From Pseudomonas chlororaphis subsp. chlororaphis (lineage in GTDB: Bacteria; Pseudomonadota; Gammaproteobacteria; Pseudomonadales; Pseudomonadaceae): a stretch of DNA of 64,000 nucleotides. The translations under genes and the position numbers were made by a program. Below the pieces are notes generated by a model. It was given only the letters and a program-made list of their open reading frames with translations. It searched no databases and had not been told where the DNA came from. Positions 35,718-44,189 of the stretch are shown piece by piece; within the stretch, counting starts at the first letter, position 1; the number at the start of each line of letters is the position of its first letter. The stretch lies in NCBI RefSeq assembly GCF_003945765.1, contig NZ_CP027712.1, positions 3,658,001 through 3,722,000 of the forward strand, in the 5' to 3' direction.

Positions 35718-36674
35718 TCATGAGAAGGCATCCACCCGGGTCAGTTCGGCCGACAGGCGCCAAAGACGTTCGGCCTGTTCCGGATCGACGGCATGGGGCC
35801 TTACGCCAACGAACGACGCCGGCTCGCTCTCGTCGAGCCTGGCCACCTCGCAGTCTTCGCAATACAACCCACCCAGGCCATCCAGCTTCGGCGATGTCGC
35901 TGCCCAGACCTGGGTGGCGGCGCCTTGCCGAGGGTTCTTGAAGGCCGGGTTCGCCGGATTGCCCTCGGCGTCTATCCAGCCCAGGGCGACCATTTCTTCC
36001 ATGGGCAGGTAACGCTGCAGAGGCGTGGCGATCATGCCGGGGTGCAGAGAGAACGCCCGCACGCCCTGCTCGCGCCCCAACCGGTCCAGGTGCACGGCGA
36101 ACAGCGCGTTGGCGGTTTTCGACTGGCCGTAGGCCAGCCACTTGTCGTAGCCCCGATCGAACTGCGGGTCGTCCCAGCGAATGGCGGATGAGTGATGGCC
36201 CGCGGAGGACACCATCACCACCCTGGCGCCGCCTTGCAACGCCGGCCAGAGCCGGTTGACCAGCGCATGGTGGCCCAGGTGATTGGTCGCGAACTGCGCC
36301 TCCCAACCGGGGCCCACTCGGGTTTCAGGGCAAGCCATGATGCCGGCGTTGCCCATCAATATGTCCAGGTGCGTGCCGCTCGCCAGAAATGCCTCCGAGA
36401 AACGCTTGATGCTCGCCAGGTCGGCCAGGTCCAGCCCATGCACCTCGACATTGGCGAGACCGGCAACCCGGGCCTGGGCCGCCTGGCGATCGCGGGCCGC
36501 CACTATGACCCGTGCCCCGGCGCCGGCCAGCGCCCGAGTGGTTTCCAGGCCCAGGCCGGAATGCCCTCCCGTTACCAGCGCCGTGGTTCGGGAAAGATCG
36601 AGGCCTTCGAGTACCTCGGATGCCGTCGAAGCTGCGCTGAAACCGGAATGAACAGGCGTCTGTCTATGGGTCAT
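35718..36674 (-). CDS. Short-chain dehydrogenase/reductase
   Basis: 318 residues of the classical/RDH-like SDR family. The cofactor loop is ALVTGGHSGLGLETTRAL (T-G-x3-G-x-G), the NAG motif MGNAGIMACP, the catalytic Ser in VVMVSSAGHHSS and the Tyr-x3-Lys site YGQSKTANALF. The ATG at 36674 has AAGGA 8 nt upstream and is preferred to the in-frame ATG at 36710. It is divergent from the AraC regulator at 36798, its likely controller. Substrate unknown. Confidence 0.85.
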   Translation of the reverse strand: MTHRQTPVHSGFSAASTASEVLEGLDLSRTTALVTGGHSGLGLETTRALAGAGARVIVAARDRQAAQARVAGLANVEVHGLDLADLASIKRFSEAFLASGTHLDILMGNAGIMACPETRVGPGWEAQFATNHLGHHALVNRLWPALQGGARVVMVSSAGHHSSAIRWDDPQFDRGYDKWLAYGQSKTANALFAVHLDRLGREQGVRAFSLHPGMIATPLQRYLPMEEMVALGWIDAEGNPANPAFKNPRQGAATQVWAATSPKLDGLGGLYCEDCEVARLDESEPASFVGVRPHAVDPEQAERLWRLSAELTRVDAFS

Positions 36675-36797
36675 TGCAATGTCCTTTACGAATGGAAACC
36701 AAGCTGCCAATTTGAAGCGCTTTCATTCTGCGAGCCCGAACCTGGAGCGTGAATGCAATGGCGTCCTACTTTCTATCGAGAGCGTCCGGTTTGACAC

Positions 36798-37748
36798 ATG
36801 GATCCCCTATCAGAAGTCCTCACCCAGCTCAGTAGCCAGCATTCCTTTTTCGGTGGTTTGAAAGCCGGCGGCGACTGGGCCGTGCGCTTCCCGGCGCCGG
36901 AAGGCGTCAAGTTCAACGTGCTTGTGCGGGGGGCTTGCTGGCTGGCGGTGGAAGGAGAAGCAGAGCCGATATGGCTGGAAGCAGGCGACTGTTTCCTGCT
37001 ATCCCGTGGGCGCCCCCTGTTGATTGGCAGCGATCTTTCGCTGCCAGCGATCGCGGCCGAGGCGATCTATCCTCACGCCGTCAACGGCGTGGCGCACTGC
37101 GGCAGTGATGAAGATTGCTTTCTGGTCGGCGGGCGTTTCGCCTTTGGCGACGAAGCCGAGCTTCTGTTCGACAGCCTGCCACCGGTCGCGGTGATCAAGA
37201 GCGAGTCGGACCAGGCATCCGTATTGCGCTGGGCCTTGCAACGGCTGGCGCACGAACTCTCCACTCCATCCCCCGGCGGCGCCCTGATGGTCCAGCACCT
37301 GGGCCACATCATGCTGGTGCAGGTACTGCGCATTTATCTGGAGCAGGAAGGAGGCAATACACCGGGCTGGCTCTCGGCGCTGTCCGAACCGCGTATCGGT
37401 GCCGCCGTCCAGGCCATTCACACCAGCCCTGCCCAACGCTGGACGGTCGAGGCCCTGGCCCAAGTGGCCGGTGTCTCGCGCTCGACACTGGCGCTGCGTT
37501 TCAAACAGGCCGCCGGCTTTTCGCCCCTGGAATACGTGTTGCGTTGGCGCATGCAACTGGCGACCCGGTCCTTGCGCAACACCCACCTGACGATTTCCTC
37601 GATCGCCCAGGCCCTGGGCTACGATTCCGACAGCGCGTTCAGCAATGCCTTCAAGCGCATCATCAAATGCTCGCCACGGGAGTACCGGGAACGAGCAAGG
37701 GCCGTCGCCCAACCCCAGGGGGAATCCGAAGTTCGAGTGGGTGCCTGA
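36798..37748 (+). CDS. AraC-family transcriptional regulator (cupin_6 type)
   Basis: 316 residues. The N-terminal sensor is of the AraC cupin_6 kind (GGDWAVRFPAPEGVKFNVLVRGACWLAVEGE). The C-terminal double helix-turn-helix reads WTVEALAQVAGVSRSTLALRFKQAAGFSPLEYVL then SSIAQALGYDSDSAFSNAFKRIIKCSPREYR. Regulators of this class are usually next to the oxidoreductase they control. The SDR gene is divergent across a 123-nt gap. Confidence 0.87.
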   Translation: MDPLSEVLTQLSSQHSFFGGLKAGGDWAVRFPAPEGVKFNVLVRGACWLAVEGEAEPIWLEAGDCFLLSRGRPLLIGSDLSLPAIAAEAIYPHAVNGVAHCGSDEDCFLVGGRFAFGDEAELLFDSLPPVAVIKSESDQASVLRWALQRLAHELSTPSPGGALMVQHLGHIMLVQVLRIYLEQEGGNTPGWLSALSEPRIGAAVQAIHTSPAQRWTVEALAQVAGVSRSTLALRFKQAAGFSPLEYVLRWRMQLATRSLRNTHLTISSIAQALGYDSDSAFSNAFKRIIKCSPREYRERARAVAQPQGESEVRVGA

Positions 37749-37751
37749 AAT

Positions 37752-37782
37752 AAAAAAACCCGGCGGGATCGTCCCGGCCGGG
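37752..37782 (-). terminator. Terminator shared by the AraC and Met-rich genes
   Basis: A-run AAAAAAA followed by a GC-rich hairpin (CCCGGCGGGA / TCCCGGCCGGG with one bulged G). Read on the minus strand the stem is followed by seven T, so it best terminates the Met-rich gene. Confidence 0.75.
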
Positions 37783-37806
37783 CTTGTTGGGTGCCGCTGC
37801 GAGGAA

Positions 37807-38307
37807 TCAGCAGGTGCAGCACATCATCGGCATGCCGTTGCAGCTCATCATCATCGGCATGCCGCAGTCGTTCATCATCTTCATCATCAGGGCGCAGCAG
37901 CTTTTCATCATGTCCATGTTCATGCCGGCCATTGGCATGATCTTGCACATCATGCAGTCGGCCTCGACGGTGCACTCCATCACGCACTTCATCGACGGCA
38001 TCGGCATGCCCATCATCGGCATTGGCATCATGGCGCCCATCATCGGCATGGCCATGCTCGCCCGGGACATGCACATCATGCTCATGTTGGCGCAGTGCAT
38101 CATCATCGGCATGCCGCAGTTCATCATCATTTGCATCATTTGCGCGCTGTTCTTGAACATGGCCATGTCCATGCCCGCGGCCGGCATCATCTTGCACAGC
38201 ATGCCGTCGTCCATCATTTCGCAGCTCATGGTCGCCATCATCATCGGCATGCCCATCATCGGCATGTTGGCGTTCATCGGCATTTGCATCTGCATGGCAT
38301 TCATCAT
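37807..38307 (-). CDS. Extremely Met/Cys-rich protein with duplicated module
   Basis: 166 residues starting MMNAMQMQMP; the ATG at 38307 has GGGAG about 7 nt upstream. 67 residues are Met and 16 are Cys, together exactly half of the chain. Two modules align: residues 27-79 and 110-163, each with a CK-x-MP-x-AGM segment, a Met-rich helix-like stretch, CGMPMMM-x-C and a terminal MMC. A Pro/Met linker (about 80-109) joins them and the end is MMCCTC. No signal peptide or membrane segment is evident. The composition resembles soft-metal (Cu(I)/Ag(I)) binding motifs. No known family is recognised. A terminator follows. Candidate roles are metal sink, oxidant sink or sulfur store, all inference. Confidence 0.75.
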   Translation of the reverse strand: MMNAMQMQMPMNANMPMMGMPMMMATMSCEMMDDGMLCKMMPAAGMDMAMFKNSAQMMQMMMNCGMPMMMHCANMSMMCMSRASMAMPMMGAMMPMPMMGMPMPSMKCVMECTVEADCMMCKIMPMAGMNMDMMKSCCALMMKMMNDCGMPMMMSCNGMPMMCCTC

Positions 38308-38687
38308 GGTGAAACTCCCTAAGCGATTCGATAGTTGGACGAAGCGGATGGGGCGGATTCTAGGGAGTGGCGAACGCCGCACAAGATGCCGATCGAACAG
38401 CAATCGCGGCTGCCGGGACAGCTTCAGCGCAGCCGCTCGCGCGGGATTTTCCGCTTCAGCAGCCGAATGGATTTCATGGCGGACGGGAGCAGGACAACAG
38501 CGTGTTTTCCGCTGCGATGGATATGCGCGAATCAGCGCATCCCATAACCCAAAGAAATAATCATTCTAAAGAGGCCCGACTTTTCTCGGGAAAGGGCGCC
38601 TTGCCAGCCTCGCCGGTGCCCTGTGGCAGGGTTCGGCGAGGGTGGCAAGCGCGGTGCGGGGCATGACGCGGGCTCGGATCGCGGGTC
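38308..38687. other. 380-bp intergenic region with hairpins
   Basis: Upstream of the Met-rich gene and downstream of molbindin. No gene with family features. It holds the long hairpin at 38600-38649 and a small one (CCCGA/TCGGG, about 38575-38590). The promoter of the Met-rich gene should lie in 38308-38570, but no known metal-regulator box (CueR or CopR type) is clear. Confidence 0.6.
38600..38649 (-). terminator. Long stem-loop downstream of molbindin
   Basis: Arms CTTGCCAGCCTCGCCG (38600-38615) and CGGCGAGGGTGGCAAG (38634-38649) pair with one mismatch, and the loop contains a second small stem CCCTG/CAGGG. It lies about 40 nt after the molbindin stop. It lacks a T-run on the minus strand, so it could be a terminator or an mRNA stabiliser. 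Confidence 0.55.
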
Positions 38688-38903
38688 TCAGAGCTTGGCG
38701 ATCGACACCTCGGTGGATTTGACGAAGGCGATGACCTCGCTGCCGACCTTCAACTCCAGGTCGCGCACCGAGCGCGTGGTGATCACCGAGGTGACGATGC
38801 CCGAGGCGGTCTGCACATCGATCTCCGAGACCACCTGGCCTTCATGGATCTCCTTGATGATGCCCTTGAACTGGTTGCGAACATTGATTGCCTTGATGGT
38901 CAT
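38688..38903 (-). CDS. Molbindin (TOBE domain molybdate-binding protein)
   Basis: 71 residues starting MTIKAINVRNQFKG, a single TOBE/Mop domain: IKEIHEGQVVSEIDVQTASGIVTSVITTRSVRDLELKVGSEVIAFVKSTEVSIAKL-type pattern of beta strands. These small cytosolic proteins bind molybdate or tungstate as hexamers and store it. The ATG at 38903 gives the usual family length. It is divergent from the aldo/keto reductase, with an inverted repeat in the gap. Confidence 0.87.
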   Translation of the reverse strand: MTIKAINVRNQFKGIIKEIHEGQVVSEIDVQTASGIVTSVITTRSVRDLELKVGSEVIAFVKSTEVSIAKL

Positions 38904-38982
38904 GATGGGCCTTCCTGTCTGGGGTGGGCACTGGCGCATCGCCGTGCAGGCCTCTAAGGTGCCCTGTGTCTTTTCATATTAA

Positions 38983-39012
38983 AAGGAATAAATAGTAGTT
39001 ATTTTATTCCTT
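38983..39012. promoter_or_regulatory. AT-rich inverted repeat in a divergent promoter
   Basis: AAGGAATAAA and its exact complement TTTATTCCTT are separated by 10 nt. The surrounding 60 bp is strongly AT-rich. It is a candidate operator or promoter between molbindin and the aldo/keto reductase. Confidence 0.5.
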
Positions 39013-39107
39013 AAATGAATATAAAAATTTCTCCCGTCCTCTTCGTTACCTTGACCGAGCACCGCGCCTTTGCTTCTCTGGATCCCTAACCCTTTCAGGA
39101 GATTGTC

Positions 39108-39929
39108 ATGCGAACACTCGAGCTGGCGGGCGTGCCCGTCCCGGTGATTGGCCAGGGTACCTGGCGCATGGGCGAGGAGCGCCACCAGCGCAACGCCGAG
39201 ATTGCCGCGCTGCAGGCCGGTATCGAACGGGGCATGAGCCTGATCGACACCGCCGAGATGTACGCCGAGGGCGGCGCGGAGGAAGTGGTTGGCGCCGCCA
39301 TCACCGGCCAGCGCGACCGGGTGTTCCTGGTCAGCAAGGTGTACCCGCACAACGCCAGCCGCAAAGGCATTCCCCAAGCCTGCGAACGCAGCCTGCGGCG
39401 CCTGGGTACCGACTACATCGATCTGTACCTGCTGCACTGGCGTGGGCAGTACCCGCTCGAGGAAACCGTGGAAGCCTTCGAGCGCCTGCGCGAAGACGGC
39501 AAGATCGGCCGCTGGGGCGTTTCCAATTTCGACCTCGATGACCTCGAGGAACTGGCGAGCCCGGCCTGCGCCACCAACCAGGTGCTGTACAACATCGAGG
39601 AACGCGGCATCGAATTCGACCTGCTGCCCGCCACGCGACAACAGCGCTTGCCGCTCATGGCTTACTGCCCTATCGCCCAGGCCGGCAAGCTGCTGCGCCA
39701 CCCTACGCTGCAGCAGATCGCCGACCGCCATGGCGTGACCACGGCCCAGGTCTCGCTGGCCTGGGTCCTGCGCCAGGACGGCGTGATCGCCATTCCCAAG
39801 GCGGTACACCCCGAGCATGTCCGGCTGAATGCCGAGGCGGCCGGCTTGCGCTTGCACGACAAAGACCTGGCGGCCATCGACCAGGCCTTTCCCGCGCCAC
39901 TGCGCAAGCAGCGACTGGCAGTGGTCTGA
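39108..39929 (+). CDS. Aldo/keto reductase
   Basis: A 273-residue NADPH-dependent reductase of the AKR family (YeaE-like). The catalytic Asp and Tyr are in SLIDTAEMYAEGG, the Lys in FLVSKVYPHNAS and the His in IDLYLLHWRGQYP. The C-terminal VIAIPKAVHPEHVRLNAEA is the NADP-binding part. Such enzymes reduce small aldehydes such as methylglyoxal. The ATG at 39108 follows CAGGAG. A strong terminator follows. Confidence 0.87.
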   Translation: MRTLELAGVPVPVIGQGTWRMGEERHQRNAEIAALQAGIERGMSLIDTAEMYAEGGAEEVVGAAITGQRDRVFLVSKVYPHNASRKGIPQACERSLRRLGTDYIDLYLLHWRGQYPLEETVEAFERLREDGKIGRWGVSNFDLDDLEELASPACATNQVLYNIEERGIEFDLLPATRQQRLPLMAYCPIAQAGKLLRHPTLQQIADRHGVTTAQVSLAWVLRQDGVIAIPKAVHPEHVRLNAEAAGLRLHDKDLAAIDQAFPAPLRKQRLAVV

Positions 39930-39957
39930 GCCGGCTGTCACGAGGCATGCCCCACTG

Positions 39958-39987
39958 AAAAAACCTGGTGCCCGTGCCAGGTTTTTT
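39958..39987 (+). terminator. Rho-independent terminator after the aldo/keto reductase
   Basis: Perfect 11-bp stem AAAAAACCTGG / CCAGGTTTTTT with an 8-nt loop, ending in a T-run. Confidence 0.85.
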
Positions 39988-40077
39988 TCGTCGTGGACCA
40001 GGCTGGAAGCGGCGAAATACCGCGACTTTAAGGATCGTCCTATCCCGGATTAATGAGGGTTTATTTAGAGTGGGTCA

Positions 40078-42900
40078 ATGAGATTAAAGACCTACCTTCA
40101 TCAGATCAGTCCCCTATTTTCCAGTCCTGAAGCCGCCAGCAGGTTGCTGCGTCTTTTCGCACTCATTCTTTTGGTCGGCATCCTCGGCGCCGTCTACAAC
40201 TTCCTCAATTCCACCCTCAGCAACGACATTTCCCGGCGCCGCGGCTACATGAGCAGCGCCATCGCCGAAGCCCAGACCTTCTTCACCAGCCGCGAGGCCT
40301 TGCTGGAAAGCCTCAGCCTGTCCGCGGTACGCCGATCCAGGCAGGTCCAGGGGTATCCGCCTTCCAGCGAAGAACTGCACCTGCAACTGGGCGACATCGA
40401 TGATCCGTGGAGCATCTGGCTGAGCCAGCGCATGCGCGAATACTTCAAGGCCAAGCAGGTCAACCTGCTCTATGTAAGCCCTGGCCCCGAGGCCCGGGTC
40501 ATGCGCCTCTACAGCAGTAACCCGACCTCCCCCAACCTGCCCAGGACCATCCTCTCCAAGCTTGAGGTCCTGAACCATGGGGAGCATCCGGACACCAACG
40601 AGCTGTGGCTGACCGACCCGTCCACGCAGACTTCGCAGCTGTACATTTTCACCCGGCTCGACGAGCGCACCGATGACTCCGGCTGGCTGGGCCTGGAAAT
40701 GGATGGGCGGGAAGTGCTCAAGGCCCTCAGCGACCAGAGCGCCGGCGAGTTCATGATGTTCAACTCCGAAGGCGCGCTGCTGTTCACCAACACCCCGGCC
40801 GGGCGCCTGGGGCAGGCCCTGCAGCAACTGCAAGGCAGCAACTTCTTCGGTTTTGTCGGCAGTGGCTGGTGGCCCGATCATCTGGTGATCCGCAAGCAAC
40901 TGATGACCTCCGACTGGCAACTGGTCTACTCCTTCAGCCTGCAGTCCCTGCTGATCGCGCTCTGGCCGCAGCTGGCCGGCGCCCTGGCGTTCTGCCTGTT
41001 CAGCATCAGCCTGATCTGCCTGCTGACCCGCCGCATCGAGCACCGTTTCATCACCCCTGCGCTGAGCCGTATCCAGGCGCTGGTCGAGAGCGAGCTGTTC
41101 AGCCGCGACGTGATCCAGACCGCGCCCGTGGCCTTGTGCGTGCTGCGGCGTACCGATGGCCAGGTGGTCCTGGAAAACACCCTGGCGCAGCAGTGGCTGG
41201 GCGATGGCGTCGAACGGGAAATACTCTGCGCCGGCTGGATCCAGCAAGCCTTCAAGAGCCACGAGCCGAACCGCTTCGACTACTTCGAGACCACCGACGG
41301 GCGCCATCTTTACCTGAGTTCCGCGCCCACCCGCTACAAGGGCGAGGACGTGTTGTTCTGCGCCTTCAGCGACATCAGCGCGCGCAAGCAGGTGGAAGCC
41401 GCGCTGGAAGAAGCGCGGCAGATGGCCGATGCCGCCAACGAAGCCAAGACCCTGTTCCTCGCCACCATGAGCCATGAAATTCGCACCCCGCTGTATGGCG
41501 TGCTGGGCACCCTGGAGCTGCTCGCGCGCACCCAACTGGATACCCAGCAGCGCGATTACCTGCGCGCCATCGAGTGTTCTTCCTCGACCCTGTTGCAGTT
41601 GATCTGCGATGTGCTGGACGTGTCCAAGATCGAGGCCGGGCAACTGGCCCTGGAGCTCAATGAGTTCTCGCCACTGGATCTGGTCCACGAGCTGATCCAG
41701 GGCTATTCCGCGGCGGCGTCGAACAAGGGCCTGCTGCTGTATTCCTGCGTGGACCCGCAAATCCCCGAGCGGCTGATCGGCGACGTCACCCGGATCCGGC
41801 AGATCCTCAGCAACCTGCTCAACAACGCGGTGAAGTTCACCGACCTGGGGCGCATCGTGCTGCGGGTCAGCCTGCTGAGCCGCGATGGCGAGCGCTCCAG
41901 CATCCTGTGGCAGGTCTCCGACACCGGCAAAGGCATTGCCCAGGATCATCAGCCGTTGATCTTCGAACCCTTCTATCAAACCGGCGGCAACGCCAACGTG
42001 GTGGCGGGCACCGGCCTGGGCCTGCCTATCTGTCAGCGTCTCACGCAATTGATGAACGGCAGCCTGCGCATGGTCAGCGAACTGGGGCTGGGTAGCAGCT
42101 TCTCCCTAACCCTGCCCCTGGAAGCGGCGATCGATGGGCCGGTCACCCTGCCCGCCACGCAGCTGCTGCCGGAAACCATCTATGTGATGTCCAGCGTCCG
42201 CGAGCTGGCGGAATCCATCGGCGGCTGGCTGCGCCAATGGGGCGCGCGGGTGCAACTCTGCCATCCCTCGAAGATCGCGCCGACCAGCGATTGCCTGCTG
42301 GTCGAGGTTCACCCCGGCGAACTGGAACAACGCCTGCAGCCCGACTGGCCCGGCCCGCTGATCCTCGCCACCGGGACCGGCAATAACCAACCGCAGGTTG
42401 GTACCGGATGCTGGCACGTGAACCTGAACCACCTGCGTTCCATTCATCAGGCGGTCAGCCAGGCCCAGGGGCTGTGGGTGGCCAAGGTCGAGAACCACAA
42501 CGAACACTGGACGTTGAAGCAACTGGACCTGAACGTGCTGGTGGCCGAAGACAACGTCATCAACCAACTGATCCTCAGGGATCAGCTGGAAGAGCTGGGC
42601 TGCAGCGTGGAGCTTGCGTCAAACGGCGAGGAAGCCCTGTCGATGTGGAACCCCGAGCGGTTCGATCTGGTCCTCACCGACGTCAACATGCCCATGATGA
42701 ATGGCTATGAACTGGCCAAGGAGCTGCGACGCCGTGGCTGTACGGTCCCGATCATCGGTGCCACGGCCAACGCGATGCGTGGAGAAGAAGAGCAATGTCT
42801 GGCGGCCGGAATGAACCATTGCCTGGTCAAACCTTTTGCATTACGCGCCCTGTTCAATTACCTAGCGCCCTATGAAAGAGCGAAGAATGAAGCCCTGTAG
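40078..42900 (+). CDS. Hybrid sensor histidine kinase with receiver domain (Roc/Bvg-like)
   Basis: 940 residues. TM1 at about 23-43 and TM2 at about 291-316 flank a periplasmic sensor of about 245 residues that is not a recognisable amino-acid-binding (SBP) domain. Then a PAS-like region (about 335-440), HisKA with the phosphorylatable His466 in [12 protein letters not shown], an ATPase domain with N-box [11 protein letters not shown]1 DTGKGIA and G2 GTGLGLPI, and a C-terminal receiver with Asp868 in LVLTDVNMP. No HPt domain is present, so it may hand phosphate to the HPt of the second kinase at 44190. It heads a four-gene cluster. Confidence 0.87.
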   Translation: MRLKTYLHQISPLFSSPEAASRLLRLFALILLVGILGAVYNFLNSTLSNDISRRRGYMSSAIAEAQTFFTSREALLESLSLSAVRRSRQVQGYPPSSEELHLQLGDIDDPWSIWLSQRMREYFKAKQVNLLYVSPGPEARVMRLYSSNPTSPNLPRTILSKLEVLNHGEHPDTNELWLTDPSTQTSQLYIFTRLDERTDDSGWLGLEMDGREVLKALSDQSAGEFMMFNSEGALLFTNTPAGRLGQALQQLQGSNFFGFVGSGWWPDHLVIRKQLMTSDWQLVYSFSLQSLLIALWPQLAGALAFCLFSISLICLLTRRIEHRFITPALSRIQALVESELFSRDVIQTAPVALCVLRRTDGQVVLENTLAQQWLGDGVEREILCAGWIQQAFKSHEPNRFDYFETTDGRHLYLSSAPTRYKGEDVLFCAFSDISARKQVEAALEEARQMADAANEAKTLFLATMSHEIRTPLYGVLGTLELLARTQLDTQQRDYLRAIECSSSTLLQLICDVLDVSKIEAGQLALELNEFSPLDLVHELIQGYSAAASNKGLLLYSCVDPQIPERLIGDVTRIRQILSNLLNNAVKFTDLGRIVLRVSLLSRDGERSSILWQVSDTGKGIAQDHQPLIFEPFYQTGGNANVVAGTGLGLPICQRLTQLMNGSLRMVSELGLGSSFSLTLPLEAAIDGPVTLPATQLLPETIYVMSSVRELAESIGGWLRQWGARVQLCHPSKIAPTSDCLLVEVHPGELEQRLQPDWPGPLILATGTGNNQPQVGTGCWHVNLNHLRSIHQAVSQAQGLWVAKVENHNEHWTLKQLDLNVLVAEDNVINQLILRDQLEELGCSVELASNGEEALSMWNPERFDLVLTDVNMPMMNGYELAKELRRRGCTVPIIGATANAMRGEEEQCLAAGMNHCLVKPFALRALFNYLAPYERAKNEAL

Positions 42901-44077
42901 CATATTGATCGTTGAAGACCATCCCTTCCAGCACATGTACCTGCAGCATCTGTTCGGTGAGCTGGGCCCCTACTACCTGGAAGGCGCACGGGATGGCGAA
43001 GAGGCACTGGAACGCTTGAAATGGCGCAAGTTCGACCTGGTACTCACCGACCTGTTGATGCCGGGAATGGATGGCGTGCAGTTCATCCAGGGCCTGGCGG
43101 CCCTGCACTCCAAGCCGGCGCTGGCGATCATGAGCTCGGCTTCGCGGCGCATGCTGATGAGTGCCAGCCTGGTTGCCAAGAACCTCGGGGTGAAAGTCAT
43201 CGGCCTGATTTCGAAACCGGTGAACCTTGCCGCCTTGCAGACCCTGACCACGCAATTGAGCATTTCGCAGCCGAGCTCGCCGCGCCCCTTGCCCGCCTCC
43301 ATGCTCAGTCGGGACGCGCTGGTCCAGGCCATCGAGCAAGAGCAGTTCGAAGCCTGGTTCCAACCCAAGAAATCACTGTTCAACGGCCGCATCGTCGCCG
43401 CCGAAGCCCTGGTCCGCTGGATGCATCCGACACAGGGCATGCTGCTCCCCGACACCTTCCTGCCCGCCCTCAAGTCCTTCGATCTCGAGGAGGACCTGCT
43501 GTGGCTGGTCCTGCGCCAGGCGATCCAGGCCCAGGCACGCTGGCGCCAGCAGGACTACGACATTCCGGTGTCGATCAATCTGCCGACCCATCTGCTCAAC
43601 AGCCACGACCTGGCGGACCGCCTGTTCGACTTTGTCATGGAACACCAGGGAGTACCGGGGCAGATCTGTTTCGAACTCATGGAATGTTCGGTGCCCCAGG
43701 ACATCAGTAACTTCTATGCCGGTGCCTGCCGCTTGCGCATCAAGGGCTTCGGCCTGTCCCAGGACGACTTCGGCAAGGGCTACAGCTCGTACATGAACCT
43801 GGTTTCCACTCCGTTCACCGAACTGAAGATCGATCGCGCCCTGGTCCAGGGATGCCACGCCAGCGAAGAACTGACCAAGGCCCTGACCAGCATCATTGCC
43901 CTGGGTCGCCAGCTGGGCCTGACCGTGGTGGCCGAAGGCGTGGAAAACGCCGAGGAGCTGGCGCTGCTGCGCAAGATCGACTGCAGCCAGGTGCAGGGTT
44001 TCCTGATCTCTCGCGCAGTCCCCTCCGAGCAGTTTCAACAGTTGCTGGTGAACGACGGTCCAGCCGCCAGTTATTGA
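42887..44077 (+). CDS. Receiver-EAL response regulator (RocR-like c-di-GMP phosphodiesterase)
   Basis: 396 residues. The N-terminal receiver has acidic ILIVEDHPF and phospho-acceptor Asp55 in VLTDLLMPGMDG. The C-terminal EAL domain begins around residue 150 with AEALVRW (Glu173), SINLPTHLL, FELMECSV, DDFGKGYSS (Asp293, Asp294), KIDRAL, VAEGVE and QVQGF. The metal and catalytic residues seem retained, so c-di-GMP hydrolysis is plausible. The ATG at 42887 has AAGAG upstream and overlaps the kinase end by 14 nt. RocR/BvgR-type regulators oppose the DNA-binding regulator of the same system. Confidence 0.83.
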   Translation: MKPCSILIVEDHPFQHMYLQHLFGELGPYYLEGARDGEEALERLKWRKFDLVLTDLLMPGMDGVQFIQGLAALHSKPALAIMSSASRRMLMSASLVAKNLGVKVIGLISKPVNLAALQTLTTQLSISQPSSPRPLPASMLSRDALVQAIEQEQFEAWFQPKKSLFNGRIVAAEALVRWMHPTQGMLLPDTFLPALKSFDLEEDLLWLVLRQAIQAQARWRQQDYDIPVSINLPTHLLNSHDLADRLFDFVMEHQGVPGQICFELMECSVPQDISNFYAGACRLRIKGFGLSQDDFGKGYSSYMNLVSTPFTELKIDRALVQGCHASEELTKALTSIIALGRQLGLTVVAEGVENAEELALLRKIDCSQVQGFLISRAVPSEQFQQLLVNDGPAASY

Positions 44078-44189
44078 GCCGAGGACATCCGCCCCTTCAG
44101 GATTACATGCCCCACATCACTGACAAGTCGTTGTTTAAAGGTAAAATCCTCAAGGCTTCGACTTTTTCATGCTTTTTTGGATACCAGTG

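Noticed and set aside
37645..38560. Long plus-strand frames rich in His or in IIGMP repeats opposite the Met-rich gene
   Set aside because: They are complements of runs of ATG codons (CAT, ATC) on the minus strand, overlap the AraC gene end and terminator, and lack ribosome sites.
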